Source of the DNA: Pseudomonadota bacterium
GTDB lineage: Bacteria > Desulfobacterota > BSN033 > G020346125
Direction: 5' to 3'
Assembly: GCA_030673585.1 (NCBI GenBank)
Contig: DAOVIU010000062.1
Span: 1-6,651 of the forward strand
DNA length: 6,651 nt
The translations under genes and the position numbers were made by a program. The notes beneath the pieces were generated by a model, which searched no databases, was not told the origin of the DNA, and saw only the letters and a program-made list of their open reading frames with translations. Each line of letters starts with the position of its first letter. Within the stretch, counting starts at the first letter, position 1. Below, piece after piece: positions 1-6,100 of this stretch.

Positions 1-90
1 ATACCAATGACAGAGCACATTTCCCTCTTCGTCGAGCGCCGCCAGGTTCGTGCTCACTGAACCTACATCAATTCCCAGATAACCCTTCAT
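1..90 (-). CDS. Acyl-CoA dehydratase/reductase activase, BadF/BcrA/HgdC family (N-terminal 30 codons only)
   Basis: The gene starts with ATG at 88-90 and leaves the window at its left edge, so only 30 residues are visible. They begin MKGYLGIDVGSVSTN and continue with an ALDEEGNVL segment. The GIDVGSxST stretch is the phosphate-1 loop of the ASKHA ATPase fold as found in activators of 2-hydroxyacyl-CoA dehydratases and benzoyl-CoA reductases. In that family a [4Fe-4S] dimer couples ATP hydrolysis to low-potential electron transfer to a partner dehydratase or reductase. The cluster cysteines and any fused second domain lie outside the window. The start is 22 nt after the stop of the radical SAM gene, consistent with co-transcription, although no strong Shine-Dalgarno is visible. 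Other ASKHA proteins such as sugar kinases share the loop, but the opening strongly favours the activase family. Confidence 0.8.
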   Translation of the reverse strand, partial: MKGYLGIDVGSVSTNLAALDEEGNVLCHWY

Positions 91-112
91 CGTATTTTTG
101 GCTTACAATCTT

Positions 113-1497
113 TTAAGCGTTTCTCGTCAGTGGCCGCTTTGTCGATGGGTTGAACTCATCCCACACCGCGTCGGCGATCTCCCCGTATTGCTTGGCATAG
201 TGGTCAATCTGACAACTCAGTTCGCTAAACAGGGTTTCAGCACCCGGGTGGGTAAAATAACGGGCATATTGTAGCGCCATCTCCCGACCAACCCAGGGTT
301 CATCGACGAGCATGCATGGCCTCAATAGGTTTTCCGAATAGGGCTGCAAAGCGCGAATTTTTTTGAACAGCGGTGAATTGAGGGCTTTCAGGAGGGTAGT
401 TTCCCTGATGTTATCCGATGCGAAATGGCAAAACACGCAAGGTTCGACATCCCCTTTAGCATTGATGTGAAAATACATCCGTCCTCCTGCCATACAGCCA
501 TTGGTCAACTGGCCATCATTCCAAAAGTCAACGAAAAGAAGGGGCTTGGTAGCTCGGAAGATCTTCAGCTTTTCCCTCAACAGATTTCTCTGCTCCGGGG
601 TAGGGAGTAACCCGATATCGGGATTCTTACCGACGGGAACACACATGAAATACCAGATCAGGATACATCCCTTTTCGGTTAAGAAGTCAATGAACCGTTC
701 GCTGATCAAAACATCCGTATTCTCCTTGGTTTGGGTGAGGGAGCAGGCAAAGAGGACCTCGGCTTGGTTGAGCAGATCCATGCTTTGGACGACTTTTTCG
801 AAGTGTCCTTTTCCCCGCCTTTTGTCGGTCTCCTCCCTGAATCCCTCCAGGCTGATGGCAGGCATGACGTTGCCCAACCGAGCAACGTTTTCCACCATTT
901 TCTCGTCCAAAAAACCCCCGTGGGTAAAAATGTGAAAGGCCATGTCAGGGTGGGCCTCGTATACCCCCAGAAGATCTTTCCTCAAAAAGGGCTCTCCACC
1001 GAGGACCACAACCAAACTGATTCCCATCTCTTTAGCTTCAGAGAGGATTCGATGAATGAGCTCTGGCTCCAATTCATCGTGGGAATAGTCTCCTGCGTAA
1101 CACCCGTAACAATCGAGGTTACACCTCATGGTGGGGCTGATAAGCATTGCCCGGGGCGGATAGTAGCCGGTTCGGGATTCAAAGGCCTTCCTTCGATTTG
1201 TGCCCTCCAAGAATTGGTTGACAAGGAGTTGACGATCTTTTTTCGTTGAATGGGATTGGATTCCCTTAGAATCCTTCGGGCCACGTCCAAACTGGGGTGT
1301 TTCTGCCTGAACGATTCCCGTATCCATCTAATTTTTTTCTTATACGAATCCTTACGAGGAATTTTTTCGGCCAGATAGGTGAGCCAAATCAGCTGCTCAT
1401 CCGAGGTATTGGATAACAGGGATATTGCGGCCGAGGTGAATTTATTGCTTGAAAGCCTCTTGATGCGGGAAAGTAAATGCAAGTTATCTTTCATCAT
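113..1497 (-). CDS. Radical SAM enzyme with C-terminal cysteine-rich (SPASM-like) region; reading frame split by a -1 shift
   Basis: Two overlapping minus-strand frames together make one radical SAM protein of about 461 residues. The N-terminal part starts at 1497 (MMKDN...) and is open to 1126. The C-terminal part is in the -1 frame, is closed upstream by a TAG at 1328-1330 and ends at 113. The join must lie between about 1245 and 1215: the first frame reads NPIQRKKIVNSL and the second continues LVNQFLEGTNRRK before the catalytic domain. Counted on the second frame from an ATG at 1325-1327, the SAM [4Fe-4S] motif CNLDCYGC has cysteines at 69, 73 and 76, GGEP lies at 110-113, and later cysteines at 278, 297, 300 and 338 could bind an auxiliary cluster. 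The 1497 start is chosen because GAGG lies 7 nt upstream, whereas the 1327 ATG has no Shine-Dalgarno and the residues after it look like out-of-frame translation. The substrate is unknown. The gene may be recoded, mis-assembled by one base, or a recent pseudogene. It lies between a B12 radical SAM gene and an activase gene. Confidence 0.8.
1237..1243 (-). other. A_AAA_AAG slippery heptamer in the N-terminal frame of the split radical SAM gene
   Basis: Read on the minus strand in the frame that starts at 1497, the codons are CGA AAA AAG, so the heptamer A AAA AAG is in exactly the phase needed for tandem -1 slippage. Slippage here would place the ribosome in the frame that encodes the radical SAM core, giving 87 residues from the first frame plus 374 from the second. 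This is the heptamer used in E. coli dnaX and in many insertion sequences. An AGGGA lies about 17 nt upstream, farther than the roughly 10 nt of dnaX, and I see no strong stem-loop just downstream. A run of six A is also a common place for a sequencing or replication indel. Confidence 0.4.
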
Positions 1498-1504
1498 TCC
1501 AAGA

Positions 1505-1509
1505 CCTCT
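1505..1509 (-). promoter_or_regulatory. Ribosome binding site deciding the 1497 start of the split radical SAM gene
   Basis: The minus strand reads AGAGG, with its last G 7 nt before the ATG at 1495-1497 (a second ATG follows directly). The alternative downstream ATG at 1325-1327 is preceded only by an A-rich stretch and a TAG. The site therefore favours the long N-terminus. Confidence 0.6.
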
Positions 1510-1581
1510 AAAAAACCTATATCAACAAAAGAAGTATAAAGCAAGAAGTTTTCCCTTAATGATAACGGAGGGCCGCCATAT

Positions 1582-2898
1582 TTAAGCATAATGCTTCTGG
1601 CTTTTGAAATGGCGCTGGGCCTTTCGCACAGCCGGCCAGAGCCCTATGTTCATGGGGCCGAATATGATGAGGCTCCTTCTCATGGCGAAGGGGTTGAAAA
1701 TCCGCTTTACCAGGGAGGGTATGGAATAGAACTCCCGGTTCACCCTCCAGAATCCCTCCTGGAGCTGATCAACCGTCATCCGTCGAGGCCTGAAGACCAC
1801 GGTAGCCATATCGTATTTGCTCCAATCCTCGGTCAGTATTCTCCCCTCATCCTTCAGCCTCCGGTATACCCTCGTCCCCGGAAATGGCGTGAGAACCGGC
1901 AAAAAGGCCCCCTCAATGTGATTTCTCTCCGCGAAGTCGAGAAACTGGCCGAAAACAGTGGGCTCATCGTAGTCGTAACCGAAGACGAATGAGGCATAAA
2001 CCCCGATACCGTGGTCGTGGAGCCTTCGGATTCCCTCCTCGTACTCCTCGACTTCGTTCATCCTCTTGCCCATTACCCTCAGATTATCATGGGTCAGGCT
2101 TTCGAAGCCGATGAACATTCCATGACACCCTGCCTTGGCCATCAACCGGACGAGCTCGGGATCTCGCGCGATGCTCATGGGTCCCTGGCTCACCCATCTC
2201 AACCGGTGATGGGAGAGCATGGTCAGCAACTCCCGTGCATACTGCATATTTCCAACCAGGTTGTCATCCGCGAAAAAGATGTAGGCCTTGGATCTCTCCA
2301 GGGCATCGATTTCCTCCTCTACCCGCTCGATGGGCCTCGTCCTGTAGCTTCCCCCGTACATAGCCGTTACCGAGCAGAATTCACAGTCATAGGGACATCC
2401 CCGGCTGGTCTGGATCAGATTTTCGAAGAAATATCCCTTCTTATCCAACAGACCCCTTTTTGGCAAGGGAAGCTTGGATAAATCGGTCCTCCTCTCCTGT
2501 TTGTAGAACGGCTTTAGCTCATTCCTTTGAACATCCTCCAGGATGTTCGCCCATATCTCATCGGCCTCCCCTATCGCCACGCTATCGCAATGGACCTTGG
2601 CCTCCTCGGGCAACCATGTTGGATGTATTCCCCCCATGATGACCGGTACCCCCCTCTGGCGGAATTCCCTCGCGATCTCATACCCCCTGGGCGCCAATGG
2701 GGTCATCGCGGTGATGCCCACCAGGTCGACTTTCTCCGTGAAGTCAATGGGAGTTAGGCTTTCGTCGACAATGGAAACTTGATGTTCCTCCGGGGTAAGC
2801 CCCGCCAAAAGACTGGTGCCGAGGAGGGGAAATTTGAAGGTGATTACATCCCAAAAGCTATTCTTAGGCCACCTGGGTACAATTAATTTGATCTTCAT
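1582..2898 (-). CDS. B12-binding-domain radical SAM protein
   Basis: A complete 438-residue protein, a usual length for the cobalamin-binding radical SAM class (BchE/HpnJ/HpnR-like architecture). Residues 1-135 form a Rossmann-like B12-binding domain, with typical segments VDLVGITAMTP (57-67), MGGIHPTWLPEEA (88-100) and IGEADE (109-114). The radical SAM core follows, with SRGCPYDCEFCSV placing the [4Fe-4S] cysteines at 168, 172 and 175. A C-terminal segment of the kind seen in many B12 radical SAM proteins follows (WSKYDMATVVF, then a REFYS motif). Relatives catalyse methylations at unactivated carbons, ring formation and other radical rearrangements on lipids, tetrapyrroles and antibiotics; the substrate cannot be read from sequence. 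The start MKIKLIVPRWP is typical, but the Shine-Dalgarno is weak. The gene lies 84 nt before the second radical SAM gene and is separated from the upstream desaturase by a 348-nt non-coding region. Confidence 0.88.
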   Translation of the reverse strand: MKIKLIVPRWPKNSFWDVITFKFPLLGTSLLAGLTPEEHQVSIVDESLTPIDFTEKVDLVGITAMTPLAPRGYEIAREFRQRGVPVIMGGIHPTWLPEEAKVHCDSVAIGEADEIWANILEDVQRNELKPFYKQERRTDLSKLPLPKRGLLDKKGYFFENLIQTSRGCPYDCEFCSVTAMYGGSYRTRPIERVEEEIDALERSKAYIFFADDNLVGNMQYARELLTMLSHHRLRWVSQGPMSIARDPELVRLMAKAGCHGMFIGFESLTHDNLRVMGKRMNEVEEYEEGIRRLHDHGIGVYASFVFGYDYDEPTVFGQFLDFAERNHIEGAFLPVLTPFPGTRVYRRLKDEGRILTEDWSKYDMATVVFRPRRMTVDQLQEGFWRVNREFYSIPSLVKRIFNPFAMRRSLIIFGPMNIGLWPAVRKAQRHFKSQKHYA

Positions 2899-3028
2899 AT
2901 GCTTTTCTGTTGACCTTGATTGATGGGAGGGCCCTATATTCTCTGATGGGCCTTTTCAATAATAAAACATATTGGTGGAAAATGCGACCGCCGTGCCATG
3001 GCCGGATCCCGAATATCTGGAGCCACCG

Positions 3029-3043
3029 TTGTCCATGAGCGTA
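3029..3043 (+). repeat. First copy of imperfect direct repeat TTGTCC(A)TGAGCGTA
   Basis: TTGTCCATGAGCGTA recurs at 3086-3099 as TTGTCCTGAGCGTA, differing by a single inserted A, 57 bp apart. This copy overlaps the left arm of the 10-bp inverted repeat, which suggests the region grew from copies of one short repeat unit. Confidence 0.45.
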
Positions 3044-3080
3044 ATCTGCTGGAGAAGTGGGGTACCCATCGAGGGTGAGC

Positions 3081-3108
3081 AGAGCTTGTCCTGAGCGTAG
3101 CCGAAGGA
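3081..3108 (-). repeat. Dispersed intergenic repeat-like segment, with second copy of the TTGTCC-TGAGCGTA motif
   Basis: On the minus strand the segment begins TCCTTCGGCTACGCTCAGG and continues ACAAGCTCT. From memory this closely resembles a short palindromic-type repeat scattered through intergenic regions of many environmental bacterial genomes, whose shadow translations read like LRLRSGQA. Only one full copy is in this window, so repeat status in this genome is inferred. A degenerate copy lies at 3029-3043. Confidence 0.5.
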
Positions 3109-3118
3109 AAGGGGAAAG

Positions 3119-3155
3119 CCAGCCCTTTAGAGGCTGGAAGGGGGGAGTATTCCCC
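3119..3155. repeat. Two adjacent short hairpins in the intergenic region
   Basis: CCAGCC (3119-3124) pairs with GGCTGG (3132-3137) around a 7-nt loop. GGGGA (3142-3146) pairs with TCCCC (3151-3155) around GTAT. Neither is followed by a T tract on either strand, so they look like parts of a repeat element rather than terminators. Confidence 0.5.
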
Positions 3156-3246
3156 ACCTGCTAGCCCCGAAAGGGTCACTTCGAAAGCACTGAAGCGAAG
3201 GGACAACGGTATCCAAGTATAAAAAAAGACCTTCGCCCTTTTACTC

Positions 3247-4734
3247 TCAGGAGAGGCGATCCCAGATCAGGTCCGCGGTTATCTCGCCAGAGGCCACAAC
3301 GGCCGAAATCCCGCCACCCGGAGAAGTCCAGTGCCCTGTGAGGTAGAGGTTCTTAAGGGGGGTGGCCCGATTGAGCCTGTAGATCCCCGCCTGTCGGGGA
3401 TATTGAGCCCATCCATAGGCGGAGCCACTTCGATTATTGGTCATTCGTTCAATGGTCACGGGAGTAGAATCCTCCATGACGAGGATGCGATCTCTGAGGT
3501 TGGGAATCATTCCGGATGCTTTTTCCAGGAGTCGCTGAGACAAATTTCTCCTTACATTATCGTTCCAGGTCCGGCTGTACGCATAGGGAATTTTAAAGCT
3601 CAAGCAGAGGGTACTCATTCCCTTCGGGGCATGATCCGGGCTGACCAGCGACGGGGCCAGGAGGTAATAGGAGGCGTTTTGCGGGAGCTGGTTCTTGGAA
3701 AGGGCATCGTACTCCTTCAATGGGTCGTAATCGTGAAAGATCTCGTTGTTGGCGCAAGGAATCTCCTGATCCAAGGAGCCGTCAATTCCGAGATAACTAA
3801 TGTAATATGAGAGGGACGGCTTCATTCTTTGAAGCCTGGAAAGGAAACGCGGGGAAATCACTCCTTTTTCCACGAGCCCGCAGAAGGTCATGGTAGCATC
3901 GCAGTTGGAGACGATAGCCCTTCCGGTATACTCGGCTCCCTCTCTCGTCCTGATACCGATTGCCCTTTTATCCTCTATGAGAATGCGGGTGACCTCTTGC
4001 TTGGTCATAACCTGGCTCCCCAACTGAACCAGCTTTTCCATAAGAAGGCGGGGGAATGTCTCCACGTTCCCCTTTACGCAATATACCCCACCCTCGAAAT
4101 AGCTCATCTCAAGACTGCTCATGGCAACTACGGAAATCCACTGGGGAGGCATAAGGGCATAGGAACTCCTCACGGAGAGGATGGTCTTCAGCCTGGGATC
4201 CACGATGTACTGATCCAGCAGATCCTGTAAGGTCTTATCCTTCCACCGGGAATAGAGCGGATAACGGGAACGGAATGCCTTGGTGTCGAACCAATCCAGG
4301 GAGGGAGGCATCCCGGACATCTCCCGGAATAAATGGTCAAAGGTGGAATAAACCTCCCTTATCCCCTTCGACTCCTCCGGAAACTGAGAACTGAGGTGAT
4401 CAATATGGGAATTTAGGTCCGAGTACTGGCGGATCTTTCGATCGGGGAAATGATACTCCCTGGCCGGCTCCAGCCGGATGAATTGGATCTTGTCCAAAAG
4501 GTTGAGGCGGTCCAAGAGCCTCCAGATCCGTCCCGCTCTCTGGCATTCCCCTATGGACTGAACCGAGACGTCAAAGGCAAATCCCCTTCTCCGAAACGAG
4601 GTACAACATCCCCCCACATTACGGTTCTTCTCAAGAACGAGGACCTTGAGGCCTCTCTGGGCGAGAAGCGTCCCGCAGGTCAATCCCCCCACTCCGGCCC
4701 CGATGATGATGACGTCGAAATCGAGATGAGGCAT
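3247..4734 (-). CDS. CrtI/CrtISO/RetSat-type FAD-dependent oxidoreductase (phytoene desaturase superfamily)
   Basis: A 495-residue flavoprotein of normal family length. Near the N-terminus is the dinucleotide-binding motif GAGVGG, with glycines at 12, 14 and 17 and the ribose-binding acidic residue at E35 after a hydrophobic strand. Next comes NVGGCCTSFRRRGFAFDVS, the GG-x-SF-x-GF-x-FD pattern typical of phytoene desaturases, carotenoid isomerases and retinol saturases. The C-terminus has the second FAD-binding segment (462-490: NLYLTGHWTSPGGG, then AVVASG). Relatives desaturate, saturate or isomerise polyene chains at the membrane. No phytoene synthase or other carotenoid gene is visible. 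Next to a KS/KSbeta pair, an acyl or polyketide substrate is as likely as a carotenoid. An ATG at 4732-4734 is chosen because AGGAGGG ends 4 nt upstream; a TTG at 4735-4737 is too close to that site. The gene follows the KSbeta gene by 85 nt. Confidence 0.87.
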   Translation of the reverse strand: MPHLDFDVIIIGAGVGGLTCGTLLAQRGLKVLVLEKNRNVGGCCTSFRRRGFAFDVSVQSIGECQRAGRIWRLLDRLNLLDKIQFIRLEPAREYHFPDRKIRQYSDLNSHIDHLSSQFPEESKGIREVYSTFDHLFREMSGMPPSLDWFDTKAFRSRYPLYSRWKDKTLQDLLDQYIVDPRLKTILSVRSSYALMPPQWISVVAMSSLEMSYFEGGVYCVKGNVETFPRLLMEKLVQLGSQVMTKQEVTRILIEDKRAIGIRTREGAEYTGRAIVSNCDATMTFCGLVEKGVISPRFLSRLQRMKPSLSYYISYLGIDGSLDQEIPCANNEIFHDYDPLKEYDALSKNQLPQNASYYLLAPSLVSPDHAPKGMSTLCLSFKIPYAYSRTWNDNVRRNLSQRLLEKASGMIPNLRDRILVMEDSTPVTIERMTNNRSGSAYGWAQYPRQAGIYRLNRATPLKNLYLTGHWTSPGGGISAVVASGEITADLIWDRLS

Positions 4735-4738
4735 CAAG

Positions 4739-4745
4739 CCCTCCT
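4739..4745 (-). promoter_or_regulatory. Strong ribosome binding site for the FAD-dependent desaturase
   Basis: The minus strand reads AGGAGGG followed by CTTG and then ATG at 4732-4734. It is the clearest Shine-Dalgarno in the window and selects ATG over the TTG one codon upstream, which would leave a 1-nt spacer. Confidence 0.7.
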
Positions 4746-4786
4746 ATCTCCGAGAATGCCGAGCGCCTGCAAAATGGGGTGCGGGG

Positions 4787-4800
4787 CCCCCTATGGGGGG
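4787..4800. repeat. Small GC-rich hairpin between the KSbeta and desaturase genes
   Basis: CCCCC (4787-4791), TAT, then a run of six G (4795-4800) forms a tight five-base-pair stem with a 3-nt loop. No T run follows on the minus strand, so it is not an intrinsic terminator. It could be a processing or pausing site or simply chance. Confidence 0.3.
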
Positions 4801-4819
4801 ATGACGTTGGCCGAGGGAG

Positions 4820-6037
4820 CTATCCATACCTCCCGAAGAGGATGGAAATATTGGATCCTCCGTTTGAGAAGCCGTTTAAGAGTGCCGAATCGATCCTCTT
4901 TTCCCTGGCTTCGTTGGGGGTATAGTCGAGGTCGCAATCCGGATCAGAAGCGGAATAGTTGATGGTGGGGGGGACGACTCCATGGTAGATGGCCAGCAGG
5001 GCAGCGCAAGCCCTCATACCACCCGATCCATCGAATTCCCCCACCATGGACTTCACGGAGCTAATGGATATGTCCCTTGCCCCCTCCCCATACACAGCCT
5101 TGATGGCCCGGGTTTCGGCAATGTCGAGATCCCTGGTGGAATTGGAGGCAGCACAAACGTAGTCCACCCGTCTTCCCCCCGAGGCCTTTGCCATGGCCTT
5201 CGCCAAGAAATTCCCTTCCCTGTCGTAGTTGAGGACGCCGAAATTCGATCCGGAGAGGCCATGGGATAGCACTTCGCCATAGATCCTAGCCCCTCTTCTC
5301 CGGGCATGTTGGAGCTCCTCCATGACGATGATGCCGCTGCCTTCCCCCAGTACGAACCCGTTGCGATGGGCATCGAAGGGCCTCATGCCCTCTGGAAAGG
5401 GGGTTTTCTGAGGGGAAAGGCTCCCCAGGGTCGAATAGACGTGAAAGAGGGGTTCGCTTATTTCATCGCCCCCGCCGACGAAGATCACGTGGGCATCGCC
5501 CCTTTTCAACAGGTGGAAGGCGAATACGATGGCGCTTTCCACGGAGGCTTCCTTATGGGAAAAGGTAGTGTTGATCCCCCGGATTCCGAATTCCAGGGAG
5601 CTGTGGCTACAGATGGAGTTGGGCACGGCGGTCTGGAAGAGAAGCGGGGTTGCCCCCACTGGTCCCTCCTCGATCAATCCCCTGTAGTAGAGATCGACGC
5701 TTTTGGAACTTCCCAACCCCGTGCCAACCATGATCCCAACCCGATCTCGATTCTCCCTCTCCAGCTCCAGGCCCGAATCATCCAGGGCCATCCTCACCGC
5801 GGATACCACCATCTTTCCGATCCGGTCCATTCTCCTCAGATTGGCGGGCTTGAGGTATTCCTTGAAGTCGATATCGGGGAGCTGGCCGCCCAGCTGAGAG
5901 TTGAGTTTGCTCACATCGAAGCCCGAGATAGGCCTGATTCCGCTCCTCCCCTGGATACATCCCTCCCAAAAGGGTTCCTTGCCGACCCCGATGGAGCTCA
6001 TTACTCCCATGCCTGTGATGACGACTCGATTGTCCAT
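4820..6037 (-). CDS. FabF-like chain-length-factor (KSbeta) homologue lacking all catalytic residues
   Basis: A complete 405-residue thiolase-fold protein, usual FabF length, starting MDNRVVITGMGVMSS and ending in a SNGGSN C-terminal loop. It aligns along its whole length with beta-ketoacyl-ACP synthase II, but the catalytic triad is gone. The nucleophile position (FabF TACxSG) reads SHKEAS, giving Glu163 for Cys. The NAHGTST motif reads CAASNST, giving Ala297 for His. The KSMxGH motif reads KSMVGE, giving Glu334 for His; the structural Lys329 is kept. Classical type II PKS chain-length factors replace the Cys with Gln and form a heterodimer with the active KS. By analogy this should be the non-condensing partner of the synthase encoded 63 nt upstream, shaping the product channel or chain length. 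The Glu substitution is less usual, so decarboxylase activity is uncertain. No clear Shine-Dalgarno precedes the ATG, so translation may depend on coupling to the upstream gene. The pair presumably arose by tandem duplication. Confidence 0.85.
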   Translation of the reverse strand: MDNRVVITGMGVMSSIGVGKEPFWEGCIQGRSGIRPISGFDVSKLNSQLGGQLPDIDFKEYLKPANLRRMDRIGKMVVSAVRMALDDSGLELERENRDRVGIMVGTGLGSSKSVDLYYRGLIEEGPVGATPLLFQTAVPNSICSHSSLEFGIRGINTTFSHKEASVESAIVFAFHLLKRGDAHVIFVGGGDEISEPLFHVYSTLGSLSPQKTPFPEGMRPFDAHRNGFVLGEGSGIIVMEELQHARRRGARIYGEVLSHGLSGSNFGVLNYDREGNFLAKAMAKASGGRRVDYVCAASNSTRDLDIAETRAIKAVYGEGARDISISSVKSMVGEFDGSGGMRACAALLAIYHGVVPPTINYSASDPDCDLDYTPNEAREKRIDSALLNGFSNGGSNISILFGRYG

Positions 6038-6100
6038 ACTATAGTCAATTGGCGAACCGTGATGGCGATAAACCGACCTCAGGCCAAACCCACCTCGCTT

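Larger units (their letters stand above)
3025..3210. repeat. Candidate MITE- or REP-like non-coding element bounded by a 10-bp perfect inverted repeat
   Basis: ACCGTTGTCC at 3025-3034 is the exact reverse complement of GGACAACGGT at 3201-3210. The interval contains the repeat-like segment at 3081-3108 and three small stems: CCAGCC/GGCTGG (3119-3124 with 3132-3137), GGGGA/TCCCC (3142-3146 with 3151-3155) and CTTCG/CGAAG (3179-3183 with 3196-3200). No target-site duplication is visible. A 10-bp match can occur by chance in a region this size, so the boundaries are tentative. Confidence 0.3.
2899..3246. other. 348-nt non-coding intergenic region with repeat-like content
   Basis: No credible gene is present. 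Minus-strand open frames here translate to low-complexity, unfamily-like peptides (one contains LRLRSGQA, the usual shadow translation of a dispersed genomic repeat). The region holds a repeat-like segment, two copies of a TTGTCC(A)TGAGCGTA motif, several short hairpins and a T7 run (minus strand, 3221-3227) shortly after the desaturase stop. That T run has no adjacent stem, so it is not a clear intrinsic terminator. A weak TTGAAA/TATAGG promoter-like pair at 2933-2959 (minus) has only a 15-nt spacer. The region probably separates two transcription blocks or is an insertion within a single operon. Confidence 0.6.

Noticed and set aside
113..1327. Taking the ATG at 1327 as the true start of the radical SAM gene
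   Set aside because: It has no Shine-Dalgarno, a TAG lies directly before it, and its first 30 or so residues are out-of-frame readings of the better N-terminal frame that starts at 1497.
1520..1560. Possible promoter (TTGCTT, 17 nt, TATAGG on minus) before the split radical SAM gene
   Set aside because: Only about half of the -35 bases match, and the 84-nt gap in a co-directional run is easily explained as part of an operon.
2933..2959. Promoter-like TTGAAA/TATAGG pair upstream of the B12 radical SAM gene (minus)
   Set aside because: The 15-nt spacer is short and the -10 box is a weak match; a pair like this is expected by chance in AT-richer intergenic DNA.
2864..3206. Two overlapping minus-strand open frames of 97 and 90 codons in the intergenic region
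   Set aside because: Their translations are repeat shadows (LRLRSGQA and similar), show no family resemblance, overlap each other, and one overlaps the start of the B12 radical SAM gene.
3195..3238. Possible intrinsic terminator after the desaturase: GCGAAGG/CCTTCGC with a T7 run (minus)
   Set aside because: The T run lies inside the long loop between the arms rather than after the stem, so the canonical terminator layout is missing.
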